From NCBI GenBank assembly GCA_050178015.1, contig JBFXGM010000020.1:1-64000 (forward strand): DNA of 64,000 bases. The letters are read 5' to 3'. The stretch is from Gaoshiqia sp050178015. Its GTDB lineage: Bacteria > Bacteroidota > Bacteroidia > Bacteroidales > Prolixibacteraceae. Positions 1 to 8,253 of the stretch are shown one piece after another; within the stretch, counting starts at the first letter, position 1, and each line of letters opens with the position of its first letter. The position numbers and the translations under genes were made by a program. The notes beneath the pieces were generated by a model that did no database searches, was not told the DNA's origin, and saw nothing but the letters and a program-made list of their open reading frames with translations.

Positions 1-120
1 ACAACAAGAAGAGAAGGCACTCAGCTTTGGGGTACAAAACAATAAATGAATTTGAACAACTAAATAATAATCAGGGAATAGCAGCGTAGCTCTTAACTAA
101 CCGTGCATATTTTTGTTGCA
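1..120 (+). mobile_element. Right end of an IS3-family insertion sequence (partial)
   Basis: Frame 3 from base 3 to the stop at 87-89 encodes a short tail containing KRRHSALGYKTINEFE. This is the conserved C-terminus of the rve-type integrase domain of IS3-family transposases (OrfB). It is followed by a non-coding edge ending in ...TTGTTGCA at 120. Read inward from that edge, the sequence begins TGCAACAAAAATATGC, and a 5'-TG terminus is usual for IS3 inverted repeats. From base 121 the opposite strand is plain glycosyltransferase coding sequence, so 120/121 is the likely insertion junction. The other IS end, the rest of the transposase and the target duplication lie outside the window, so the inverted repeat cannot be confirmed here. 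Confidence 0.8.
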
Positions 121-376
121 TATCCAATAAGCCAGAACGGGCGCAGGTATATGAAGGAAGAATGACGTGTTCAAACTTTTTATACTCCATCCGAAGGCAA
201 TCAAAACTGAACCCGTAAGGCCGTGTCGGCTTCGGTCTTAAAACCCGGACTGTCGCATCATCCGACAGTGTTACCGCCAAATCGTGGGCAATGGTTGCCG
301 ACACAACAGGCTCGGGCGGAAATACGGCGGATACCAGCAAAATCATTGGCTTATCGTTTTGGTTGATAGTTGTCAA
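71..376 (-). pseudogene. GT4-type glycosyltransferase, N-terminal fragment cut by an IS
   Basis: The protein opens with ILLVSAVFPPEPVVSATIAH and continues with RVLRPKPTRP and a LPSYTCARSG segment. This is the donor-independent N-terminal half of a WbuB/GT4-like glycosyltransferase from polysaccharide loci. Such enzymes are about 400 residues; this frame ends at 101, and only about the first 85 belong to the enzyme. The last 16 codons and the stop are read from the IS end at 71-120. The C-terminal nucleotide-sugar domain with the EX7E motif is missing. The start is the ATG at 376, with an alternative at the eleventh codon (MILLVS). It is the last gene of the capsule operon, 47 bases after the FemAB-like gene. 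The rest may lie beyond the IS, outside the window. Confidence 0.8.
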
Positions 377-423
377 GAATTACAATGCAGTTATACAGCT
401 TGCTATGTTGGCAAGTTTAGAAA

Positions 424-1305
424 CTAATTTTGGGCAGTTATCCTATCCAGAATGCGCTGTCCCTGATATAAGCGGATTATCTTTTGAATAAATTTACTCC
501 TGACACTCCTCTTCCTCAACATCTTGACATAGAACAAGATGACCATCCCCAAAGAAACCCGCAGAACAGGATGAAGAATATAAACACGCGTAGCCGGGAC
601 CGGCTCAAAAAGCATGGTTCGTTTAAACCGGTTTAACTCCGGCAGGGGACTGAACGATTCCATTCCGTCAGAAAATACCAACTCCCCCTCCTCCTCAATA
701 ATTTTATTGAACAAAGTGTATATCAATCCATTTAAAGGCGCTAACCCTGGCCAATTTCGGTCAACGTACTGATTAACTACATGATATTTCCCATCCGTTT
801 TAAACGCGATGATGTACCCAATCATTTTTCCGGCATAGTAAGCACCGAGCATGGCTACATCTTCGTGGCCATAAAATGAGGTCACATAGCTCTTCCATTG
901 ATTTTCATTGGTGAGATATTTATCGTCCCGATGTTGCAATTTCATGGTTTGCCTGTTAATATAGAGACCCTCACGCAACAAATCGTCTATCGTGGGCACT
1001 CTGAACCCACACTCCCGCAAGCTTTTCCGGGTAGTGGGCCGTGTCCGGTGGGGAAGCATGTCGATCCGGTACTCTTTTGTTTTAATGATAAATTCGTGTG
1101 TATTTTTTATTGGTGAACTGACCTTTATAACCGAGATCAGGTATCTCCATTTCAGTTTACGAATAATCTTTGGATTCAATGAAACATCGGAAAGGTGAGG
1201 AAAAGAATAGTTGATGCACCCTCGGTTAAGGAAATACTGCCCGTCAGTATTACTTACCGAGTAGCCGCATCCGCGATAAATTGCAACTAATTCATCCAGC
1301 TTCAT
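424..1305 (-). CDS. FemAB/GNAT-like protein of the polysaccharide locus
   Basis: A protein of 293 residues from the ATG at 1305. An upstream in-frame ATG at 1365 would add 20 residues that look non-native. The middle part (roughly residues 140-250) reads like an acyl-CoA N-acyltransferase fold: WKSYVTSFYGHEDVAMLGAYYAGKMIGYIIA is split here into strand-turn-strand segments, followed by VDRNWPGLAPLNGLIYTLFN. Proteins of this kind sit at the ends of Bacteroidetes exopolysaccharide operons and are annotated GNAT or FemAB-like. The C-terminus has one hydrophobic stretch (about 250-265) followed by a basic tail, suggesting membrane association. The substrate cannot be read from the sequence. It lies between two GT4 genes in the same orientation. 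Confidence 0.6.
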   Translation of the reverse strand: MKLDELVAIYRGCGYSVSNTDGQYFLNRGCINYSFPHLSDVSLNPKIIRKLKWRYLISVIKVSSPIKNTHEFIIKTKEYRIDMLPHRTRPTTRKSLRECGFRVPTIDDLLREGLYINRQTMKLQHRDDKYLTNENQWKSYVTSFYGHEDVAMLGAYYAGKMIGYIIAFKTDGKYHVVNQYVDRNWPGLAPLNGLIYTLFNKIIEEEGELVFSDGMESFSPLPELNRFKRTMLFEPVPATRVYILHPVLRVSLGMVILFYVKMLRKRSVRSKFIQKIIRLYQGQRILDRITAQN

Positions 1306-1428
1306 ACTACGATCTTTTTTCGTTTTAACACAGAGAAAAACTCCAGTCAGAAGGATTACTTTCAAAAGGGCCTAAGATCAGGCTAAGCCCGCTAACGAGG
1401 GCTAAAACCAGCCAGATTCAACCAATAA

Positions 1429-2559
1429 TCAAGGGGCTTTGTTACTGATTATAGTTTGCCAGCAGTTTTTGTACTGAGTAAATACATTGCCAACCGAATA
1501 TGCCCCGAGGACCCGCTGCCGGCCTCTGCTACCATACAATTCCATCACGGAAGGTTTCCTCATTAAATCGGCAATGGCACCTTGCAGTTGATCGACATTT
1601 TTCGGAGGAATACAAACGCCACAGGCCGAATGGGTGTTAGCTGCCAACATAGTAGAAACAGCTCCCACGTCGGCGGCAATTATGGCACACCCCATCGCCA
1701 TCGCTTCAAGTATTACCATCGGGAAACCTTCGGTATAACTAGGCAGTGCCAGAATCGGCGATTGGGCCATATTATCAAGAACCTGTTCCTTATTTTGCTG
1801 GCCTTCGAACATAAGCCATTGACCTGCTTCCCGTTTTCGGGCAATTTTCTCCAAGTCTTTCCTTATCGCGTCTTCGTAAGGTCCAATCAATAATAATTCC
1901 TTCACCTGTTGTAACGTTACACAAGCCTCCACCAACTCGTAAATGCCCTTATCTTTTATCACATGTCCAACATAAATAATTCTTCCGGTATGACGAAAAA
2001 TTGGATTCTTACTCAGCTCACTGGCCTTCACTTCCACCTCTTGGGCAAGCGGGTTTGGGATACAGGAAACATTTGTGCAACCTGCTTCATTCAACGCTTC
2101 CACCGATTTTACATCCAACACAACTGACCAGGCACTTTCACGAATGAGTTTTGTCAGCAGATTCCATTCCCAATTTTGTTTTTCTTTCAGGCAGGGTATT
2201 CGGCCAAAATGCCAATGCATAACTACCGGTACCCCCCTGCGCCTCGCAGTTCGCACAATCAGAAGATCTTTAATCATCGCCAGCGATGCACTGCTGGCCA
2301 GGTGGATCAGGTCAGGTTTTTCCTCCTGCAAATTCTTCCTGACTTTAAAGAACGTTTGCAACGAATTAAATATCCCCGTGAATAGCCTGACAAACATCGA
2401 TTCGGAAGTGACCGGCCTTATGTGATGCGAAGTATCCTGAACTTTCAGGTTAACTCCGCCAGGATGTGCGTTTACAAAACTGACCATCGTCTCGGTCACA
2501 GATTGAATACCTCCTATCGGTGGAGGCAACGGGGCAACCAACAGAACTTTCATGAGCAT
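1429..2559 (-). CDS. GT4-family glycosyltransferase
   Basis: A 376-residue GT-B glycosyltransferase. The N-terminus KVLLVAPLPPPIGGIQSVTE carries the Gly-rich loop of the acceptor domain. The C-terminal half has the nucleotide-sugar binding region: GRIIYVGHVIKDKGIYELVE, then YTEGFPMVILEAMAMGCAII with the EX7E pattern of retaining GT4 enzymes. It should add one sugar to the undecaprenyl-linked repeat unit on the cytoplasmic face of the inner membrane. The start is the ATG at 2559, only 2 bases past the deacetylase stop; a second ATG at 2553 (MKVLLVAP) fits the family start better. No signal peptide is present. Donor and acceptor are unknown. Confidence 0.85.
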   Translation of the reverse strand: MLMKVLLVAPLPPPIGGIQSVTETMVSFVNAHPGGVNLKVQDTSHHIRPVTSESMFVRLFTGIFNSLQTFFKVRKNLQEEKPDLIHLASSASLAMIKDLLIVRTARRRGVPVVMHWHFGRIPCLKEKQNWEWNLLTKLIRESAWSVVLDVKSVEALNEAGCTNVSCIPNPLAQEVEVKASELSKNPIFRHTGRIIYVGHVIKDKGIYELVEACVTLQQVKELLLIGPYEDAIRKDLEKIARKREAGQWLMFEGQQNKEQVLDNMAQSPILALPSYTEGFPMVILEAMAMGCAIIAADVGAVSTMLAANTHSACGVCIPPKNVDQLQGAIADLMRKPSVMELYGSRGRQRVLGAYSVGNVFTQYKNCWQTIISNKAP

Positions 2560-2561
2560 GC

Positions 2562-3455
2562 TTATTTTTTCCCGTTAATATGTCCGCTATAAAGTAAATG
2601 TTGGCTGAAGCGCGGAATTCCGGTCAGTTCGGCTACCAATTTGGTAATTGAGCCATTATCAGAAGCGCCGGTAACTTTCAATTTATATGAATTTGAGTTA
2701 ATGTCGTTCCAACCGGCATCTGTTGTCCTTGCTATCCTAAGGCCACATTCCCTCAGAATGTGAATACACTCCTCGTCATAATCGCCATTTGGATAGGCAA
2801 ATGCTCCAATTCTCCTTCCAAGAATTTCTTCCAATTCCAGCTTGCCCGCCATGATTTCATCTCTTTTTTCTTCCATTGTACATTGGGTCAATACGGGATG
2901 ATACCTGGTATGAAGGCCAAAATCAACAAAATCCTTCATTCTCTCAATTTCAGTTATATTCAGCGCTTGCCGGTCGCCTTTATATTCTTTATCCTGATCA
3001 TACCGATACTTTTCTTCTAATTCCGCAATCCTTTGCTTATTCGGCATCCGCTTAAAACGCTCAACATCACCATTACAACAATAGGTCCACCAGAAATGTC
3101 GTTCTGTATTTATCACCTGGGAGGTCAAAAACAAGGTTGGTCTGAAATTATATTTTTGAAAGATTGGTAATAATTCATAATTCTCTTTCCAGCCATCATC
3201 AAAAGTAATTGCCAATGCATAATCAGGAATTTTTCCCCTGCTCGAATTGCTTTTTGCGTCTAAAAAGTCATTTAAAGAAATCAGGTTATACCGGCTGGAT
3301 AAATAGTTGACATGTTTTTCAAAAACATCCAGAAGCGGATTATGATACACAAGCACCGTTAGCTTCCTTTTTGCTATAAACGTTCTGAAAAGCGAAGCAA
3401 CTCCACAATACCGGATCAGAAGATAAAGTAAGCTGACAATAAAGCGCTTCATCAT
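2562..3455 (-). CDS. Polysaccharide deacetylase (NodB/CE4 family)
   Basis: A 297-residue CE4 esterase-fold protein. VLVYHNPL is the entry strand, AITFDDGW is the metal/catalytic Asp motif (motif 1), and FGLHTRYHPVLT is the H-x3-H metal motif (motif 2). FAYPNGDYDEE is the motif near the active-site groove. The N-terminus (MMKRFIVSLLYLLIRYCGVASLF) is a hydrophobic signal anchor. It probably removes N-acetyl groups from a hexosamine of the growing or exported polymer, or of a lipid-linked intermediate. The start is placed at 3455 because ATGA overlaps the stop of the upstream epimerase, suggesting translational coupling. The frame stays open upstream to 3491, but that extension lies inside the epimerase gene. 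Confidence 0.88.
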   Translation of the reverse strand: MMKRFIVSLLYLLIRYCGVASLFRTFIAKRKLTVLVYHNPLLDVFEKHVNYLSSRYNLISLNDFLDAKSNSSRGKIPDYALAITFDDGWKENYELLPIFQKYNFRPTLFLTSQVINTERHFWWTYCCNGDVERFKRMPNKQRIAELEEKYRYDQDKEYKGDRQALNITEIERMKDFVDFGLHTRYHPVLTQCTMEEKRDEIMAGKLELEEILGRRIGAFAYPNGDYDEECIHILRECGLRIARTTDAGWNDINSNSYKLKVTGASDNGSITKLVAELTGIPRFSQHLLYSGHINGKK

Positions 3456-4510
3456 TGACGAACATTCAGGTAAGCACGCTGCCAATACCATTTACAGGTT
3501 TCTTCCAGCCCCTGTGAGATCGTATGAGTTGGCCTATAACCAAGAATTGCCTGACTTTTTTCGCAGGACGCCATTGAATGAGGAACATCGCCCGGACGTG
3601 CAGGCCTGTAAGTAACATCCACATGAGCAAGAGTGTGGTCAAACCTCGCCAGAATCTGTTTCAACGTATCTGCCAGCTCGGCGATGGTTGTATATTGTCC
3701 AACAGCCGTATTGAAAACTTCGGCAATCGTATCGGAAACACCCGGAACACACAGTTCCTGACTCCTTTTATAATAGGTTTGCTGCCTCTCGTTGATCATG
3801 GAAGACGGTGCACTGGCCGCCAACTGAATAGCCTGAAGCACATTCTCGATATAAGTGAAATCCCGCGAAAAAGTTCCATCCCCGAATACCTGCAGATTTT
3901 CGTGGTTGATGATCGAATTTATAAACTTAGGGACGACTGCAGCATAGGCTCCGCTGGGATCCTGCCGGGGGCCAAACACGTTGAAATAGCGCAGCCCCAC
4001 GGTTTCGATTCCGTACATAGCAGAAAAATTTGCGGCCAACAACTCATCGGCATATTTGGTAACGGCATAAGGTGAAAGGGCTTTTCCAATCTGATGCTCC
4101 ACTTTGGGCAAGCCGGAATGGTCGCCATAAACCGAAGAGCTGGATGCATAAACAAAACGACCAACGCCCTCATCTTTTGCCGCAAACATCATTTTTACAA
4201 AACCTCCAATGTTTACATCGGCACTCGTAACCGGATCGGCTATAGAACGGGGCACACTCCCCAAGGCCGCCTGATGCAAAACGCAGGTACACCCTGCCAC
4301 CGCTTTCCGGCAATCATCGTAATTGCGGATATCACCTTCAATCAAGATGAATTCCGGATTATTCAGTGCCTTTTCCAGGTTCTCAAGTTTCCCGGTAGAA
4401 AAATTATCCAGGCAAACCACCTGATTGTTTTGCGCCAACAACCGGTCAACGAGGTTAGAACCGATAAAACCGGCGCCACCGGTTACCAGTACCTTCGAAT
4501 TTTCAATCAT
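3452..4510 (-). CDS. UDP-N-acetylglucosamine 4-epimerase (WbpP/TviC-like)
   Basis: An extended short-chain dehydrogenase of 352 residues. It has the NAD-binding motif VTGGAGFIGSNLVDRLL, the WbpP-type signature HQAALGSVPRSI, and the catalytic serine region YASSSSVYGD. The YxxxK dyad is in SPYAVTKYADELL, and LRYFNVFGPRQDPSGAYAAV binds the UDP-sugar. The length and the RQDPSGAYAAV segment match WbpP/WbgU/TviC, which interconvert UDP-GlcNAc and UDP-GalNAc, rather than classical GalE. The start is taken as the ATG at 4510 (MIENSKVLVTGG). An ATG at 4543 would overlap the upstream dehydrogenase gene by 17 bases. Together with the neighbouring dehydrogenase it would supply UDP-GalNAc or UDP-GalNAcA for the capsule. 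Confidence 0.88.
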   Translation of the reverse strand: MIENSKVLVTGGAGFIGSNLVDRLLAQNNQVVCLDNFSTGKLENLEKALNNPEFILIEGDIRNYDDCRKAVAGCTCVLHQAALGSVPRSIADPVTSADVNIGGFVKMMFAAKDEGVGRFVYASSSSVYGDHSGLPKVEHQIGKALSPYAVTKYADELLAANFSAMYGIETVGLRYFNVFGPRQDPSGAYAAVVPKFINSIINHENLQVFGDGTFSRDFTYIENVLQAIQLAASAPSSMINERQQTYYKRSQELCVPGVSDTIAEVFNTAVGQYTTIAELADTLKQILARFDHTLAHVDVTYRPARPGDVPHSMASCEKSQAILGYRPTHTISQGLEETCKWYWQRAYLNVRQ

Positions 4511-4526
4511 TCTCTCAAGATTTATT

Positions 4527-5828
4527 TTAAAGCCGGCCATCAACTATTTCTTTGTCCCAACAACCCTTGATATCATAAATTACAGCCTTGCTCCCGTTTC
4601 GAAGTTTTGAGAGATCGAGGCCTTGAAATTGATCATGTGCAACAGCCAAAATAACCGCATCGTATTTTTTACCGATGAAGTTATCGACCAGTTGCAGCGA
4701 ATATTCTTTCTTTACTTCTTCCCTCTTGGCCCATGGGTCGTAAACATCAACCTCACAACCATATTGCCCAAGTTCATGGATTACGCCGATAACCTTGGTA
4801 TTTCGTATGTCAGGACAGTTTTCTTTAAACGTTATTCCAAGCACCAGCACCCGACTGCCCCGAACGGCATGACCTTTCTTGATCATCAGTTTAATGACTT
4901 GAGAAGCAACATATTCGCCCATGCCATCATTCAACCTTCGGCCGGCGAGGATGATCTCCGGGATATACCCGGTTTCCTGTGCTTTTTGAGCCAGGTAATA
5001 GGGATCGACCCCGATGCAATGCCCACCTACCAATCCGGGACTGAACGGGAGAAAGTTCCACTTGGTTGCAGCGGCTTCCAGCACTTCATGGGTGTCGATA
5101 CCGAGGTTGTTGAAAATTTTTGCCAATTCATTTATGAACGCAATATTGATATCGCGCTGCGAATTCTCTATCACTTTGGCAGCTTCGGCTACTTTTATCG
5201 ATGATGCCAAATATGTCCCGGCAGTTATAATGGATTGATAAAGCGCATCCACTTTTTTGCCGACCTCGGGGGTTGAGCCCGATGTTACTTTTTTGATTTT
5301 GGTAACAGTGTGCTCTTTATCGCCCGGGTTGATCCGTTCGGGTGAATAGCCAACAAAAAAATCACGGTTCAGTTTCAGGCCAGAGGTCTGCTCAAGTACG
5401 GGGACACAATCTTCCTCCGTTGCACCCGGATATACGGTTGATTCGTAAATCACCAAATCATTCTTTTTTAACACCGAGCCAACTGTTTCGGATGCTTTTA
5501 GCAAAGGGCCAAGCACCGGCCGATTGTTCTTGTCGGTCGGTGTGGGAACCGTAACAACATAGTGGGTACAATTGGCAAGATCAGACCGATCGGCTGTGAC
5601 AAACAAACCGTATGGATGGTCAGTAAACGGTTTCCCTTTTATAAGGACCGATTTCAATTCGCTGGCGGATACCTCCAAGGTTGAATCGTGGCCTGTATTA
5701 AGTTCGTCAACACGTGCCTGACTAATATCGAAGCCCACAACACGATACCTTCTGGCAAATTCAACAGCCAAGGGCAGACCTACGTACCCCATCCCGATAA
5801 TGGCAATTTTAATGCTTTGCTGGCTCAT
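4527..5828 (-). CDS. UDP-N-acetylhexosamine 6-dehydrogenase (WbpO/TviB/WbpA type)
   Basis: A 433-residue nucleotide-sugar dehydrogenase. An N-terminal Rossmann domain (IAIIGMGYVGLPLAVEFA) is followed by VVTVPTPTD and YESTVYPGATEE. The central dimerisation helix holds AEAAKVIENSQRDINIAFIN. The catalytic cysteine lies in LVGGHCIGVDPYYL, around residue 270. The C-terminal UDP-binding domain contains LGITFKENCPDIRNTK. It oxidises the C6 alcohol of a UDP-HexNAc to a uronic acid with two NAD+. Pairing with the WbpP-like epimerase suggests UDP-GalNAcA as the product, as in the Pseudomonas O6 WbpO/WbpP and Salmonella Vi TviB/TviC pairs. Specificity for Glc, Gal or ManNAc cannot be fixed from sequence alone. 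Confidence 0.9.
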   Translation of the reverse strand: MSQQSIKIAIIGMGYVGLPLAVEFARRYRVVGFDISQARVDELNTGHDSTLEVSASELKSVLIKGKPFTDHPYGLFVTADRSDLANCTHYVVTVPTPTDKNNRPVLGPLLKASETVGSVLKKNDLVIYESTVYPGATEEDCVPVLEQTSGLKLNRDFFVGYSPERINPGDKEHTVTKIKKVTSGSTPEVGKKVDALYQSIITAGTYLASSIKVAEAAKVIENSQRDINIAFINELAKIFNNLGIDTHEVLEAAATKWNFLPFSPGLVGGHCIGVDPYYLAQKAQETGYIPEIILAGRRLNDGMGEYVASQVIKLMIKKGHAVRGSRVLVLGITFKENCPDIRNTKVIGVIHELGQYGCEVDVYDPWAKREEVKKEYSLQLVDNFIGKKYDAVILAVAHDQFQGLDLSKLRNGSKAVIYDIKGCWDKEIVDGRL

Positions 5829-5863
5829 ATTTTTTCATCTTTTCTTCCGAACCTGACACGTAT

Positions 5864-6991
5864 CTAATCGGACAGTTGCTTTTCAGAAGGGATCCCATCT
5901 CCCAATAGCCGGAGATATTTCGCAACAATCGTTTCCTTATCAAAGTGTGATAAAGCGATACGCCGGTTTTCTTCACCAATTCTTTTCAACTGGTGATTAT
6001 CCAACCGGATCAAATAACAAAGGGCCTCCTGTATGGAATGAGGGTCCATCGGATCACACAAAAGATTAGGATCATGCGCTAAAAATCGGGACATATCAGA
6101 AACTTTCGTACACACAACCGGCTTTCCACAAGCCATTGCTTCACAGATGATATTTGGTAAACCTTCATAAAAACTAAATAGTCCCACTGCATCGGATTCC
6201 TGGATTATGCGTTTGATATCGTGTATGGCTTTGTGAAAAGTAATTAAATCCGTAAGTCCACTCTTTCTAATTTCAGCCAGGCAGTCCGTCAGAAAACCGT
6301 TTGAACCTGGTTGTTTTTCGAGTTCCCCATACCATTCAACCTTAATTTTACTCCGGTCTTCTTCCGGAAGAAGCAAAAGTGCCTTGATTAAACCGGTGAT
6401 GTTTTTTTCGTACTGAACACGGGCTGCAATCAGCAGCGATATTTTATCTTCCCGACGGTGCATAAAACTTCCCAAAGGCTTGAAATCATTAAAGTCTAAT
6501 GTATTATAGATAATGTGGCATTTCGATTTAGGGAGCAACGGGTTTACTGCCAGCACAAACTGCATGTTAGTTTCAGAGTTGGCGACAATAGAATCGGCAA
6601 AAAAATGGAACCAACGGTAGAATCTCAATTTAAACGATTTCAATATTTCAGGATTAGCACTTCTTTCCCCTACCACTAATTTCCATTTCCGGTGAGGAAT
6701 TCCGGCAAATTCAGAAATAAAACTCGCACCTTCTAAAAAAGAAAGTACAGCATTATAGTTTCCCCGCCGTATGAAACGCCTTAGTTTTAAAAGCCGCTTC
6801 ATGTAGTTTGGCTCTTCCAGGCAAGAAACCGTAATCCCCTCTTTTTCGACAATCGAAAGGAAGAAAGGAATGTTGTGATAGGTAAGAAAAGATACAACAT
6901 TCCCTTTCTCCTTGAATGACAGAGCAAGTTCGACCAGCTGTCGCTGAGCACCGCCAAAACATAAACTATCAATCACGCATAGGATATTCAT
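5864..6991 (-). CDS. GT4-family glycosyltransferase
   Basis: A 375-residue GT-B fold enzyme. It starts MNILCVIDSLCFGGAQRQLV with the GGAQR loop typical of GT4 acceptor domains. The second half contains SLLIAARVQYEKNITGLIKA and, near residue 285, FYEGLPNIICEAMACGKPVV with the EX7E motif that contacts the nucleotide sugar. It presumably builds the repeat unit of the capsule together with the GT at 1429. The gene lies between the polymerase-like gene and the UDP-sugar dehydrogenase. The sugar transferred is not predictable. Confidence 0.85.
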   Translation of the reverse strand: MNILCVIDSLCFGGAQRQLVELALSFKEKGNVVSFLTYHNIPFFLSIVEKEGITVSCLEEPNYMKRLLKLRRFIRRGNYNAVLSFLEGASFISEFAGIPHRKWKLVVGERSANPEILKSFKLRFYRWFHFFADSIVANSETNMQFVLAVNPLLPKSKCHIIYNTLDFNDFKPLGSFMHRREDKISLLIAARVQYEKNITGLIKALLLLPEEDRSKIKVEWYGELEKQPGSNGFLTDCLAEIRKSGLTDLITFHKAIHDIKRIIQESDAVGLFSFYEGLPNIICEAMACGKPVVCTKVSDMSRFLAHDPNLLCDPMDPHSIQEALCYLIRLDNHQLKRIGEENRRIALSHFDKETIVAKYLRLLGDGIPSEKQLSD

Positions 6992-7045
6992 TTTTTGAGG
7001 GCTAAATCTGTTCTGAAATGCAAACCAAGTTGCACCGGCATGTCA

Positions 7046-8251
7046 CTATTCAGTAATAACAGTTGGAGGTGTAGTGGAGAAATGCAGCATGTCCGGCTCG
7101 TCGGCTCGGCAGGCAGAAAGCGTCCCACATGCGATGTAGGCAAGAATAGACCATCCGAGTTTCAATTCCAAAATATGACTGCCAAGCAACATCCCGGCAA
7201 CAATAATTATGAGCAGGATCGGCAACAAAATACCGGACTGCTTATACGACAGATAACTTCGCCGAAAAACAAGGTAGATGAATGACAAATAGATAATCAG
7301 ACCCGTAATGCCTGTAAAACACAACAATTCCATTACAACACTATGCGGACTCATATCACGCCCGAAAGTAGCCAGACAAAAGGCATCATAACCCGATTGG
7401 CCCACACCAAACAATGGATTTTCCTCGATAAGCGGAATCAGATGCTCCCAGATCGCATCCCGGTTCGACAGGTCGCCCTCATGCAGGCTCATTAACAGCC
7501 GGGTCCGCAATATCTCATTCTGCATAGAATAATAACCGATAAGGAGCAACAAAATACCTCCCACAACAAACACTGTCATTTTTGTAGTGTACGCTTTGGT
7601 CTTTAGCAACACCAGGCCAGCAACAAAAACAATGACAAAGGAAACAATTGCCAAACGTGATCCGGTGGCGACCAAAAGGCCTAACATAACCGGAATTGTG
7701 AGCAATAGCAAATAGCGGAATTTGCCCAGCTGAAGTCGGTTTTGTACCACTGCCATCAACACAATGATAATCGAAACACACATTCGCTGGCCAATGACAT
7801 TTTCATTATCCCCAAAAATAGAAACCCGTCCATCGGTGTATTCAATTCCTATTCCCTGGTAAAAAAGCAAGGCAAGAGCTGTTGACCCCAATGCAAAGAA
7901 CAGCAGGCCTTTTTCCAATACCAGCTGATTGGTCCGTTCATGATTTACAAGCACCCAAAAGAGTACGATGTTTTGCAGAATTGTGTTATCCAAAATATGA
8001 TCACTGACTGATTCTGCATGGATCGCATTCATAAAAAGCAACAAACAGAAAAAAAGCAAAATCGCATTTAAAACCGGCCTGACTTCAGCACCTGTTCTAT
8101 ACCGGACCATACTCGGGACTGAAACCAAGAAATAAATGATACCCGTGAGCCTTGAGATTGAGAAAAATCCTCCCGTTTGGAAAGGATCCCAAACCTCGAA
8201 GTTCATGGAAAAGAAAAAAATAAAAAGCGCAAATTGCTGTACCCAGCGCAT
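7046..8251 (-). CDS. O-antigen ligase/polymerase family membrane protein (Wzy-like)
   Basis: A polytopic inner-membrane protein of 401 residues with about ten hydrophobic helices. A long periplasmic loop near residues 255-310 contains LIEENPLFGVGQSGYDAF and SPHSVVMELLCFTGITG. The pattern NPxxGxG(x)n(P/H)SxxxE is the Wzy_C/O-antigen ligase (PF04932) signature. It lies 2 bases after the flippase stop, with the export genes upstream, so a role as the Wzy polymerase joining repeat units in the periplasm fits better than lipid A ligase. Like most Wzy proteins, it shows low conservation outside the loop. Confidence 0.82.
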   Translation of the reverse strand: MRWVQQFALFIFFFSMNFEVWDPFQTGGFFSISRLTGIIYFLVSVPSMVRYRTGAEVRPVLNAILLFFCLLLFMNAIHAESVSDHILDNTILQNIVLFWVLVNHERTNQLVLEKGLLFFALGSTALALLFYQGIGIEYTDGRVSIFGDNENVIGQRMCVSIIIVLMAVVQNRLQLGKFRYLLLLTIPVMLGLLVATGSRLAIVSFVIVFVAGLVLLKTKAYTTKMTVFVVGGILLLLIGYYSMQNEILRTRLLMSLHEGDLSNRDAIWEHLIPLIEENPLFGVGQSGYDAFCLATFGRDMSPHSVVMELLCFTGITGLIIYLSFIYLVFRRSYLSYKQSGILLPILLIIIVAGMLLGSHILELKLGWSILAYIACGTLSACRADEPDMLHFSTTPPTVITE

Positions 8252-8253
8252 GA

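Noticed and set aside
1381..1410. Inverted repeat AGCCC/GGGCT between the GT4 and FemAB-like genes
   Set aside because: The stem is 5 bp with no convincing T run on the minus strand; too weak to call a terminator.
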